64,000 bases of DNA from Auriscalpium vulgare (Eukaryota > Basidiomycota > Agaricomycetes > Russulales > Auriscalpiaceae), in assembly GCA_019915015.1 (NCBI GenBank), contig JAHBBC010000039.1, positions 1 to 64,000 of the forward strand. The letters are read 5' to 3'. The notes under the pieces are model-generated. The model searched no databases. It was not told the DNA's origin and saw nothing but the letters and a program-made list of their open reading frames with translations. The position numbers were made by a program, and so were the translations under genes. This document shows positions 20,875 to 32,166 of the stretch, piece by piece. How positions within the stretch are numbered: position 1 is the stretch's first letter; every line of letters starts with the position of its first letter.

Positions 20875-22474
20875 CCACCGCTATCTCTTAGATGGCCGAC
20901 TCTTCCAGGGCAACGTTGTCGTTTCGAGGTAACCGTACACACACCCAGGACCGTCAATAAGCGATCGGATTTTAGCATTACAGCTCGCAAACGAGCAGCG
21001 CAGCTTGTACTTCTCGACGAGCTCACGAACCAGGCCGAGACGAGCAGGGACCAAGCGCTGGCCACGTACTTCGCCGACGAAGTGGGCCCCGAGATCCGCT
21101 ACTGCGCGCACGAGCTGGGGAACAAGAAGGGGTATGACGTCGACAATTTGTCGCTGAAATCGCCGGCCAGCACCGTGCGCAGCTCGTGGACGGCTACGAG
21201 CAACTTGTGCAGAAGCTAAGAGGTGAGGGCGCGAGCGCCGGGAAGGACCAGGCCAAGAAGAAGCTGGGCGCTCTGCCGTTCGGAGCGCGAGCCGGTCCCC
21301 GTCCGCAATCCTGAGCTCGTCGATGCTCTGCTGAAGTCACAGGAAGGCGAGGCGAAATTGAAACATGAGAGCGCGGAGGCGTCTCAGCCGAAGACGGGAG
21401 AACAGAAGAGAAAAGGCAAGGCAGTGAAGGGGAGCAAGTCGAAGAGGGGCGTCGCGGCATATCACAACATCCTTCTTGCCCTCAGCGATGCTGAGGAAGT
21501 TGCACGCAAGCTTGTAGAGAGGCGCAGCAGGTACGTTCCTTGACTCCATCTCGTCGCCCGTGAGACCTAATCGCCGTATATGTAGTTGAGCGGCGCTGCG
21601 TCTACTCGTCGCCGGCGCGCGCGACATTGCCTTCGTTCACATCTTTATCGTCTACCACCTTCTGGCCCGCCACATTCAAGAGACTTGCTCCTCATCTCAA
21701 CGCTGCTCTCCTCGCAGCACGCACAGAATAAGCGGCACTCCGACAAGGGCAATTGTCTGGCGCGGCAGAGCCCTCCAAGCCGCAGAAGGAGCAGGTCGAC
21801 GTCCGTTTGTTCCCTGCGCTGGTCAAGTTGCTCGACACTGTCTTGTAGAGCTTGAACAAAATAGAGTCCTGATCTGGCAACGGCTGTCGATGCTTGGATA
21901 TCTTTCACTAGCGCAGAAGGTCCGTGGCGTGGATTCAGTTCTGTATCCCGCTGAACGTTTCGGACTACAGGTGCATGTATCTTGCGCGCGCCTACGTTCC
22001 TATCAAGAAATATGGCGAAGCCCTCATCCTCCTCCAGCGCGGCCAGATCCACTTACGCGAAACTCGCTCCGTCCTCTCCATCATCGACACAGACCTCATC
22101 GCCACGGGCGACGGCCGGCTTCTACCTCCTCGCGCTCGCCGACGTCGATAACCTCGACAGCGACCTCACAGCCGACGCGCTGCGCTTCAAGACGGAGTGG
22201 TTCGCGTACAGCGGCGTACAAGAAGCCACTGTTCTTCGACATTGCGCTGAATTACGTGCAGCTCGACATGGACCGCCTGCAGGAACGAGCCGGCAATAAG
22301 CCGCAGCCGCAGGTCGCGCAGCCAGGGGCTGTGCCTATCGCGCCGGCGCCGGATAAGCGGCCGTCGGCGCGGCCGAAGTTGGAGGAGGAGATCCGTGCGC
22401 CGACGCCGGAACCCAATGCACCGTCAAAGGGTGGCTTGAGTAGCCTGTTGGGCGGCTGGTGGGGCAAGCAGTGA
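20875..22474 (+). pseudogene. SRP68: SRP68 (signal recognition particle subunit), truncated and decayed
   Basis: SRP68 is the RNA- and SRP72-binding subunit of the signal recognition particle. Matching segments appear in order but in shifting frames: TSRDQALATYFADEVGPEIRYCAHELG, AQLVDGYEQLVQKLRG, PVRNPELVDALLK, ARDIAFVHIFIVYHLLARHIQ, RAYVPIKKYGEALILLQRG, KPLFFDIALNYVQL and a final GLSSLLGGWW. EIRYCA and KPLFFDxALN are hallmarks of SRP68 known to me. At least four frame breaks (near 21147, 21285, 21695 and 22210) and in-frame TAG/TGA codons (for example after LLDTVL) are present. Roughly the first 150 residues are missing. A working copy must exist elsewhere, since the subunit is normally essential. 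Confidence 0.7.
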
Positions 22475-22606
22475 AACGCCGGTCTAGGATGTGCTCGAAT
22501 GATATTAGGCTAAGCCTGTTAAGATCATTAGGTTGGTATGGGTATGTCGTTGCAAAAAATCGTGTTGTGCTTATTCGTTCTGTTCCAATCTAGTAAGCCG
22601 TCCTCC

Positions 22607-24273
22607 TTAACCGTTGTTCGCATTCAGTTCCCTCCACATGGTCAAGAACATCAGCCCACCAAACCCCAGCAGCCCGATCTGCAGTCCCGCGTAGCGTGTC
22701 ATACCCACCTACAGGCCCGCAACTCCCCACAACTGCGCCTAAGACGCGTCCCGTGAAGTTGCTGTACTGGATCGCCATGCTCATCTTCCGATTGTAATGA
22801 TGCGGCATCTGCTTTGATAGCAGGCTGAGCGTGACGGTGCTCGCGAGGTTGAAGCCGAGGGCGACGAGGAACCAGCACGCGAAGATGCCATGTGCCAGTG
22901 GGTGCACGCGGTCCATGGCGACGATGCTCAGCATCGAGAGGAGGCCCGCGAGGCCGAGCACGGGGCCCACGGCGAGGATGTGGCGGTCCTGTACGCGCTG
23001 CGCGAAGAACACGTTCGCTAACATGAACGGGAACGTGCACACGCCGCCGAGCGCGATGAGATTGCCTGCCGCGAAGGGCGTCCAGCCGAACGCGTGGGCG
23101 GTGAAGATCGGGGTGTTCGCCTCCCACGTGCCGAGCACGAAGAAGCACGTCATGGCGAACCAACACATCGTCGCGATGACGGCCCATTGGCGGTAGGAGA
23201 TCTGGGAGAGGTCACCGTCTTGCTCGAAGACGGGTGCGGGCTCGTGTAAGGACGGGGGTGGTGATGACCGCGACACGTCCATGATGCCTTCCTCAGAGCG
23301 GCGCTCAGCAGGCCGTCTGGGAGAAGCGAGTGCTGTGGTATCCTGGAGGGTAATGTTATTTGAACCGGAGACGCGAGCAGGAGCGGGTGGCACGTCGTCG
23401 AGCCACACAGCGTCGCGGCAATGCCAAAGGCGACCCAGACCCCTGACATGATCCACCCGGGGCTCGTGTAACCGTTGAAAATGGTGTTGCCGAAGCCGAT
23501 CCTATACAACACACCACCGACGAATGGCCCGACTGTGAAGCCGGTGCTCTGGCCCACGACGAGCCAGCCTGCCAGCGTGGTCCGCCTGCGCACGCCAACG
23601 AGGCGCCCGTCTGTGCAATAGCGATTCGTGTAGAGGAGGTTCGAGAAGGCTACACCCATGACGATTCGGGCGATGAGAATGAGGTAGAGGAACTTGGCAC
23701 GGACCAGGACCGGCCGCCGCACGGTAGGCAAGCCCGTGGAGGATGTTGCCGAGGATGGCTGCCGCACAGGCAACTTGCAATGGAACCTTGTATGTCCCTG
23801 CATAATGCGTGCATTACGTGAGGCCGGCGACAGTCACTATGGCAGACATTACCTCGATCCCACTTGACGAGAGGTAGGCGGGTGAGCCCAGAGAAGATGG
23901 TGGGCACACCAATAAAGAGACCGGAGAACGTCGCGCTCTCGCCAAGAAATTCAGCGTATTTGCTGCCGGAAGACACGATAATGAAGAAGGTAGTCTGTAC
24001 AGGTTGTCAGGAAACAAAAGTTACAGCTCCATCTCAGAGCGCAGGTACCTGCAGAAAAACGTTCGTCAAGAGCATAATGACCAGCGACCGCATTCGCGGG
24101 AGCTTGAGGTCCTCTGAGTCGCTCGCGCCATCGACGATATCTTCCGCTTGTGCATCTACGGTCGCCTTTGACGGGTCTGCCTTGGATGTGAGAGCGCGCC
24201 CGCTCCTCCAGGAAAACCTGGAAGGGCGAGGGAGGTTTAGCACGGTCGACACAAGGCCCGGTGTTGCAGACAT
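22607..24273 (-). pseudogene. MFS transporter, frame-disrupted
   Basis: Exon 1 is 24049-24273 (start MSATPGLVS, first helix MRSLVIMLLTNVFL) and exon 2 is 23853-23994 (SGLFIGVPTIFSGL). A long last exon runs from 23797 to the stop at 22607. The protein has the two-half layout of major facilitator transporters, with RIVMG, GVRRRTTLAGWLVVGQ and GPFVGG in the N-terminal half and a second set of helices after an acidic, Pro/Ser-rich loop. Three frame breaks interrupt the last exon: a 22-nt insertion at 23697-23724, a 2-nt TG duplication near 23415, and a shift before VGMTRYAGLQIG near 22690. The first two add up to 24 nt, but the region between them is out of frame. Substrate unknown. Confidence 0.65.
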
Positions 24274-24628
24274 GGTCTGCGGCGTCGTCGAGGAGGCCTC
24301 AGCGGGGATAACAGACGACTGCGCTTGCCATTTCCGTATTAAAACGTAGGTTCGGACTCTCGAACCCCCCCGCGAAGAGAAGGCTGAGTCAGGCGCTTAT
24401 CTACTATCCCCGGACGAACATCTCAGGATTCAATCGGAAACCCGGACTCCTTCCCACCACCGCTTCGAGGTTCGGTTGTTCAAATTATGAGAAGGACAGC
24501 GACTTAGTGGCATGAGTGTCGACGGCGCTCCAACATTCCTTCTCATCAGCACGACTTTCGCAAGGAGACTGCCATATTATACATATACAATCACACTGAG
24601 CATCGATAGACTACACGAGCGACATTCC

Positions 24629-26275
24629 TCAGCGCTGACCGTCTGTGTGGCAGTATCAGCGCCGCGATCGCCAAACCGAAGGAGGGAACTCACAAGCTTT
24701 CGTTTCGTACCCACTCACGCCGATGATGACGTTCCCAGGCTCCTGCGGCTTGCCGCTGAGGTAGTTCTCCAGGATACTCTTCACGCCATTCGCATAGCGC
24801 GCTTGCGCGTCGAGCGTCGTGCCGGAGTAGTGCGGGACCATACCGTTGCCACCGCCGAGGGGGTTCTTCATCGTGCGCCAGGCATGGTCGCGCGGCGCGG
24901 GCTGCACGTTCCACACGTCACCCGCGTACCCACTCAGCTGCCCGCTCTTCAGCGCCTCAGCGACGGCGTCCTTGTCGCAGATGGCACCGCGCGCGGTGTT
25001 CACAAGCCATGCGCCCTGCGAAATCGTCGTTGGCTGTGGAGAGAATACAAGGCGGAGCTTTGCATACCTTCTTGAAGTGCTTCAGAAGCTCCGAGTTTAC
25101 GAGGCCGCGCGTGCCTTCGTGGAGTGGGCAGTTGACCGTGACGACATCGCATTGAGACACGAAATCCTGAATAAAAATGATTGCAGACCAATTACGAAGA
25201 CGATATGCGCGAGGCAAACCTTCAGGTCCTCCACGCGACGAGCGTTGATGGCCTTGGCAGCCTCTGAAGAAGGATCAGCTGATACTGAATTGCATGTGAG
25301 GACGGGGAGACCGACGGGCCGGGAGGGCAGCGTAGTCGTAGTACAGCAGCTCCTTGCAGTCAAATGGCACGAGACGTTGAAGGACACGGTACCCGATGCG
25401 GCCGGCGCCAATGGTGCCAACAACCTTATTCTCGAGATCGAACGCGTGGCGGGCGATCTGAGATACTTGCCAATCACCGCGCTCGATCATCTAAAGACAG
25501 ATGAGCCACAAAAAATACTCTCTCAGACGAGCACGCACCTCATGAGCAGGGACGAAGTTGCGGACGAGCAGAAGGATGGACATCACGACGTGCTCGGCGA
25601 CGGACACAACATTAGAGCCGGACACCTGGCGAATGACGTCATCGTTTTGTCCACATGGTGACACATGTGGCTCACCTCAAGGACTTGGATCTTGTGGTCC
25701 ACCGCAGCGTTCAGGTCGATATGGTCGGAGCCGACACCAGCGGTGATGCACAGCTTGAGTTTTGGTGCCTGCAAAACTCATCAGCCGGCCGGGAAAGGGT
25801 AAGAAGGCGCATGCGCACCGACTCGACGATCTCGCGGGTGAGGTAGCCAGGGTGGAATGGAGTCGTGATCAGGACCTCGGCCTTTGATAAGGTGAGCATA
25901 TGAGGGGTGGAAAAACCGCATCACTGACGTCCTTGATTTCTTTTTGAAATACGCTATCAGCGCCCTCCTTCGAGCTGGACACCTGAAGCCGGGAGCAGTG
26001 TCAAACATGACGACCGGTACACAGGACAAGAAGTCTTACAACAAACTCGTGGCCTTGCTCCTCTAGGAATTTGCGTATACCAAGCTGTTTTGACTAGTGA
26101 GAAGCACGTCGACGTCGCAATATACTTAGGAGACACACCTGGTTCTCCACTGTTCCCAACAAGCGTGGCTCCTGCTCTGCAGCAACACCACCGTCGTAGA
26201 GGATAGCGAGGACCTAAGAGAGTGATAGTGAGCGCGCTGTGCCCGCGACGCCAACCATGGCGAGCTCACCTTCAT
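24629..26275 (-). CDS. FDH1: NAD-dependent formate dehydrogenase (12 exons, 358 aa)
   Basis: Oxidises formate to CO2 with NAD+ in the cytosol. The twelve minus-strand exons are 26270-26275, 26139-26213, 26040-26084, 25929-25982, 25819-25881, 25676-25768, 25539-25625, 25316-25490, 25220-25263, 25068-25166, 24694-25015 and 24629-24642; they join in frame to 358 codons. The start is [11 protein letters not shown]; exon 1 is only ATGAAG. Visible landmarks are TPFHPGYL (67-74), GVGSDHIDL, the catalytic Asn117 in [10 protein letters not shown], the NAD fold GAGRIG (169-174), Arg256 in NTARG, Gln285 in NVQPAP and His309 in MVPHYSG. It ends with YGQR. All residues expected for catalysis are present, and the length matches fungal enzymes. 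Two damaged copies lie to the left. Confidence 0.88.
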
Positions 26276-27983
26276 GATCGTTGTTATGCGTTTAGAAAAG
26301 CGACAGCTGGGGTCTAAGTGGGTAAGTACCTGCGTCTTATACGTTCTGGCGCCTGGATAACAGGTGACCGCATTTCGCAGGACTCGTGAGTAGCCCGAAC
26401 AACGTCAGGCGGTCGCATATTTAGGGGTGAGAGACGCGTTCTCCAACTTCAGCGGTTCCATTGCGCCCCGCCTATTGGCTCCCATCACGTGCGAAGGAGG
26501 GCGCACCTTAATCCTGTTCGACCCGCGCTCCTTCCGGTTGTTCCGCGACAGTGCGGCGTCCGCATCGCCGCACTTGTACGCCATCTTCGAGCTCTGTCAG
26601 CTCGGTCATCGTCCGATGCGCGCATCTCCGAGGTTCGCGACCACACCCGAGCACAGACCGGCAGGAGCTCGGCATTCAGGCAGGGCGGGACTTACTTGAC
26701 CTCATGTGCTCACGACGTCAGACGGAACAAGGAGCCCCGCAAGAACCTGGCGCTCGTGTATTCCCTGCGCGCGCCGCGAAGCAGGTCAGCGCCGAATCAA
26801 AGTTTGGATGTCTTGGCGATGCAGGAAGACTACGCAGTGATTCCGAAGTTCTCTTGGGGTCTTCTGTCCTAGGATAGGATAGATAGGATAGGTGATAGGG
26901 CCGGGTTGACGGAGCAGATAGTAAGAAAATTTGACCAATGGTTGAAACTGAGGAAGAATGATGAGTCTGCTGCGTGCACAACAAAATCATGGCGCACTGA
27001 CCGGCAAACGGCATTTACATACCGAACATCCATGAGAGACTGACGGCACTTGGTGCTACGATCTATGGGTGCTTCTCAGACCTCAATGGACCGATATTCG
27101 CAGCCTTAGCAGCGCGCGCAACGGGATTGGATGAAGCGTCCGGGAGCGATCGGAGGACACCAACCGGTCCCCCACGAGGTGTTCGAACGTCTTCCGAACC
27201 ACCCCGGCTGAGCAGGAAGCTAGACACCCGCGCCTGTGAGCTCAAAAAGACTACCTTCATGCCTGAGAGACCCGAGGGAGTCTTGGTTTGCCAAGAGCAA
27301 CGCCAGAATGCCCGTCGGCCGGGAGGTCGCGGGTTGAGAGAAGCTGCAGTCGTTTCGAAACGAGAACGTCCACAGACCAGCTCATCCGTAAGGTTTGTGT
27401 AGCTTCGTTTTCCATCACCCTAAGTGAGTTGATCCAAGGAAGCCCAGTCACATTCACAGAGAGGAACACTCAAAGGCGATAGCCGAGCGCTGTCGGAGTG
27501 TCTGAGCCATGGGTCTCAGCAAAAGGTTTTGTCAACCCTTCAATCCACCCCCATACTGTTCATTGAAGTTACTGTGAGTATTTATTGCCTCCTGAATTTT
27601 TTTATTGACTCACAGATACGCCGGCAATTAGGATCATCGGCGTCGACCGACTCGGATGAATGCAAGATGAATGCGCCTTAGCCATTTTACAGACATTGCC
27701 GCCACATCCAGCTCCCTGGTAGCAGTAGAAAGAGCGAGAGTGCTGATATCTGACTAAGTCTCGGACCGCATCCTGCAAACGCTGCTGCCAGCGGAAGGTC
27801 ACCAACGGTTGGAAGGAAAATGTGGTAGTGTGTGACAACGCGTGCAGTCACGTCCATCAACTGTGTAACGCGGCGGTGACGGTCACGTACCCGATGGCGG
27901 CCGATGACACCTCTTCGTCTCATCCAGTTGCCTCGAGATTACAGATTTCGTCCTGCCCACATCTGCACGCCTTACTCTCTGAC
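26276..27983. other. Intergenic region between FDH and HOP2
   Basis: No frame with a recognisable motif or splice pattern was found. The left 150 bases should hold the formate dehydrogenase promoter. A short GGATA repeat is present near the middle. Confidence 0.45.
26871..26899 (+). repeat. Short GGATA-type microsatellite
   Basis: Imperfect TAGGA/GGATA units, about six in a row, interrupted by GATA and GTGATA. Confidence 0.6.
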
Positions 27984-29096
27984 ATGCCTCCGAAAGAGAA
28001 ATCCGACGTCAAGGTGCTCAAGGGACAAGACGGTCAGTCGTTCTTATCCGGTCACTCATCTCGGCGCGCTCTCATATGCATCTCACAGCCGAGGACTGCA
28101 TTCTTGACTACATCACCCGCGTACGTCCTTCGTCATGTCCATCATACTGTGCGCTGACCTTCATTGTGCAGATGAACCGCCCTTTCGGAGCTGTGGACGT
28201 CTCGGCAAACCTGAAAGGCGCTGTACCCAAGGCCGCGACACAGAAGATTCTTATCGCCCTTGCAGAGAAGGGCGCGGTAACCCAAAAGACATATGGTGCG
28301 CCCCCGCTCGCGTGGGATACTGAGGCTCGGCTCTCTGCGCAAGTTGCGGATTCTGATGCGCATACACTCAGGCAAGACCACGTTCTTCGTAACTAACCAG
28401 GCCAACGCACCTGCGCTACCCGACTCGGAGATCAAGGCACTCACCACTGAGCTCGCTGAGATAGAAGAGACGAACAAAGCGCTGGCTGCTGAGGTTAAGA
28501 CGCTGTCGTCTGGTGCGTTGCGCTCCCAACCTTCCTGCCCTTGTGCCCTTAAGCCTTCTTGCGCGGCTGAGTTGCCATTTCTGTGAATCTGGATACCACA
28601 CAGAACTCGCGAAGATCAAGGCTACCCCTACGAATGAGTCACTCGCGTCGCAAATATTTGATGCTGAGACGAAGGTGCGCATATATTCGTCCTTTGAATG
28701 AAACCCACGCTGATGGAGCCTTGCATCAGGCGACAGCTTTGAGCTCCCATCTGACTCCTCTGCGCAACGGCACCCCACTGATCTCTGCTGCCGATCTCGC
28801 GCTTCTCGATACTGACTGGCTGAAATTGCGCGCCGAGTGGGTCCGCCGGAAGAAAGTCTTCCTCAAGTGCGTCTCCCATCCCCTGTTCTCGTCAGCTTAT
28901 CCTAGCCCTTGCCTTGATCGCTCACTTCCTGTATATAAAACTGCTCTCCAATAGCTTCTGGGCGCTCGTGGCGGATTCCCTCTCTCCACAAGACGCGGTG
29001 GCTCTCGCCGAAGATCTGGGCATTGAGCACGACACGCCGGAGCATGTTGTACTAGAGAGATCCACCCTTTGCGTGCCGTCTGGAAAGCGACGATAG
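27984..29096 (+). CDS. HOP2: Meiotic recombination protein HOP2
   Basis: HOP2 works with MND1 to help Dmc1/Rad51 pair homologous chromosomes in meiosis. The seven exons are 27984-28032, 28089-28120, 28172-28295, 28372-28512, 28604-28674, 28730-28866 and 28955-29096; they join to 231 codons. The N-terminal winged-helix (TBPIP) region has AEDCILDYITRMNRPFGAVD, LKGAVPKAATQKIL and KTTFFV at residues 17-105. A Glu/Ala/Leu-rich coiled coil follows (ALTTELAEIEETNKAL, about 115-135, then ELAKIKATPTNESLASQI). The C-terminal part has DTDWLKLRAEWVRRKKVF and ALAEDLGIEHD. The length is close to the human protein (217 aa). All introns are short with proper ends, and no damage is visible. Confidence 0.85.
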
Positions 29097-29852
29097 ACGC
29101 ACTCATGCTCGATCTTCTCTGTCTCTGACTCTTCTTGTAGCTTCTATGAACCATTCTGTGTATCCTAATGCTCGTACTTACTTGAATCGACAGTCGGTGA
29201 TCTCCATGATGGCCAATCTGCGAGGGAGTAACAAGCGATCGACCACATTGCCCTCTCCGGCATCCTCTGAGGCACCCTCGGCACATGCCGTTGAGATCAG
29301 CAATCCAATTTGATTTTGCTCTACGGCTATCTGCATCGTGCAGCCTACGATCGTTGAACTTAGTGGTTGGCCATGTCTACAACCGGACCCGCTGGATTGA
29401 TGCTGGTGTGGGTTCGCTGAGACTCAGCAATAAACTCGGCGTATGGACAAGAATGCACGCTAACATCAGTGGGTAGTACAGTATGCCGAGGCCACTAAAG
29501 GCCGTCGGGGTATCAACTAGACAAGATATACGACAACTCAAGCAAAAGATAACAAGCTACTTTGATAACTACGGTTTGGCGGCCTCGTCTGGACGGTGCA
29601 TGTGGGGTCAGGCGCCGTACCCAGCAAGGACAGTATCGTCGACGTCCGTCTCGTCAGTTCGTATCATGACCTTCTTATACGCATGCCATGCGTCAAACAT
29701 CCGGGTACGATCTGGGATTCATTGAGCTCACCTTCACGGATACCTTCTCCAGACTGGGCATCCGACCCGCCGACGTCCCCCAAGCCATCGGACGCCATGC
29801 CGTTGAGCACGAACTGCGAGCAACATGTCCGGTAAGTGTCAGTCGCACAGAT

Positions 29853-30292
29853 CTACGGCGAACTAACACTCACCAGGACATCACGCCTCAAGCCTTCGAT
29901 CTCCCAGTGAACACGGAAAAGCTTCCAGGTTAGCGCGTCTCCGATGGCGGCGCGGGCCTGGCGGTATATCCCAGGAGCGCGCTTGCTCTTGCTCCGTAGT
30001 ACGTTGCAGCGAATCTTAACGCTGTTGCGCGACAAGGTTCAAGTAAGCGGTGGCACCGGGATGCAAGAGAGCACACGACGTACGAATCAAGGCGAAGGAC
30101 GAAGCTATGCGGTGGGATTCCGCCCGGGGACTTCTCGAGAAGCTCCACAAGTTTGCTGGTTTCCAGGAGAAACTCGGCAGTCTTGTCTACCCGGACGGAC
30201 GGACGCAGCCTCAATACTCCGGCGACGCATAAGAGGATGCTGACCACAGTCATCGCGAAGGGTAGTAAGTCGATCACGGACAAGGGCGACAT
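29853..30292 (-). CDS. Hypothetical protein with one membrane segment (partial model)
   Basis: From an ATG at 30292 the minus strand encodes MSPLSVIDLLPFAMTVVSIL, a hydrophobic N-terminus (LPFAMTVVSILLCVAGVL), followed by RVDKTAEFLLETSKLVELLE. A second segment in another frame, ARAAIGDALTWKLFRVHWEI followed by EGLRRDVL and a GT donor, probably belongs to a later exon. I could not place the joining intron with confidence. It lies convergent to HOP2. Family not recognised; a small membrane-anchored protein is possible. Confidence 0.35.
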
Positions 30293-30419
30293 CTCGAGCC
30301 TTGGCAATCGAGTGGGTGGAAGTATGGGGCCGTGGATCTCAGTGCGGGTTTTGGTGGGGTGTTTGGGTTGGTACAGGCGGGCACTGTGACTGATAAGCAA
30401 TGTCCCCGACATTTACTTT

Positions 30420-31787
30420 CATATACAATGAGGCGTGAAAGAACCGTATTGAGGGTGGATTGTAGACCATGTGGCCGAAGTGAAGTCACCAGGAAGGCGG
30501 CCCCGCCACGCGTGTGCACCCGCTCTCAGATCTCAGGATCATCGGCCCCTAATGGGCCTCTTCCAAGCCTCTTCCGGAAATGACAGGATAGCAGGGGTCC
30601 CGATGCCGGACTGAGCGCTGCAGGTGGCTCTGCGAAATTGGGCAATATTGTAGCCGCGCGCACAGCCGCGCTTTTTGAGTTGAGAAATTCGACATCCATA
30701 TTCTAGTCGCCGTCGGAGAGAAAGCAATGGCAAGCGGCAAAAAAGGCCGGTTCGAGGCTCTAGGTTAACCTTCCAAGCTCCATCGGGATAGCATGAGCAG
30801 GCACCCGCGTCATATAAGATGGTTTTGGATGGCCCGGTCTTCTGCGGAAGTCAGCAGCTTTCTAGGGTCCCTGTGTTTCTGTATCAAAGATCCTAGGATA
30901 GGGTGAATTTCTCTCGGGCTATTTCCTGCCATCATATCGCCGCTTGCGGCATCTTTATCGCGCTTTTGCCGTGCCAGTGCAACCTATCAAGCGTATCGTC
31001 AAGTAATGCAATACTAGGGCCGTCATCGCATCACAATTCTTTGGACAACGACGTGGTGTTCGGCCGATTCAGAGTCTCTATGAAGTAGCTGACTGCCCTT
31101 GGGCCAATACATTGTAACGATTACCACCATCCTGTTGTAACTCCAAGCTTTATCATGGGCCAGCACCTTTTACCAAAATTCTGTCGTGGTGACGTGACTT
31201 GCTGGGAGTGGGCCGACGTGTAGCGCGGCAGTACGATTCCGCTCAAAGTGGTTTCTGGTTACATAATCAAATATATACATTAAATAATAGCATTGAGACA
31301 TAATTGGACACTAAAACACAACTGGGTGGCCCTAGGGGTACCAAACAACGGTGGGCATTAATGTGCACCATTGGGCGACACCGGAGGGCATGAAATTGTG
31401 CAGTTGCAGCCTGAGGTGGTCATTGTGGGATCAAGGGTGATGACATCATTCCGGGTTCTAAATGTAATTCAAAACCCCGGAGTGATGTCATCGTATTTCT
31501 GCCTGCGTTATCTGGTGCTGCTTAGTTCTTCCAACATCACTGTTCTGCAACTTCTGTATGTGCTGCATGGTCTAATAAATGGTGTATGTAGGCAATCATT
31601 TGTGTATGTTTTGTGGAGCGAAAGTGAGGAGGGGTAAAGCGTGAGTAGACATAGCGTGGGAGTAAATTCCCAAAAAAGGCGACACAGACTGTCGTTGCAT
31701 GGGTCGAAAAAATGCTGTATGTAGATGACATAAGCAACGATTCATAGGAATCGTAAAGCCCGCTTCGGAGTCATTAGTAGTTATGGG
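30420..31787. other. Intergenic region, A+T-rich at its right end
   Basis: No supported gene. The stretch from about 31250 to 31780 is A+T-rich compared with its surroundings and contains an inverted repeat. Confidence 0.45.
31438..31493. repeat. Inverted repeat, arms about 20 bp
   Basis: The left arm TGATGACATCATTCCGGGTT and the right arm ACCCCGGAGTGATGTCATCG are near-perfect reverse complements, separated by about 14 bases. This could be a hairpin or the footprint of a small element. Confidence 0.55.
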
Positions 31788-31789
31788 CG

Positions 31790-32166
31790 CTTCACCTTAC
31801 TCTTCTGCGTCGCCGCTTCCGCCTCTCTCCGCACCGCCTCGCCTTCCTCCCTCCATTGCTTCCGCTCAAACGCATCCCAGATTCCCAGTCCTCGCGCGAG
31901 TCCACCCACCGTCCCTGGACGTCACGCACGTCGCTGCGCGTGCCCGCGAGCGCGCCCGCCGCGCTTTGGCCGCGCTGGAGAACGGGCCGTAAATGTTCGG
32001 GCGCTGGCTGCTCGGCGCATTCAAATTGTTCGCTATTCCAGCGGGCGCTGCTGCGTCCGCGGGCCGCACGAAGACATAGCCCGTTGTGCGGTCGATCACG
32101 CGCGTGAGATTCAGCATGGAGTGTTTATCCTGGTTGTAATGAACGTGTGAAGTACTAGGTCTGACA
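31790..32166 (-). pseudogene. Duplicated 3' end of GPN2
   Basis: Homologous to the last exon and the end of the last intron of GPN2 (32883-33260). The minus strand reads DKHSMLNLTRVIDRTTGYVF, NAPSSQRPNIYG and FSSAAKARRA. An insertion then shifts the frame, and the basic/acidic tail is read wrongly. Similarity ends within the intron at about 32166. No GTPase domain is attached, so this is a partial duplication. Confidence 0.75.
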
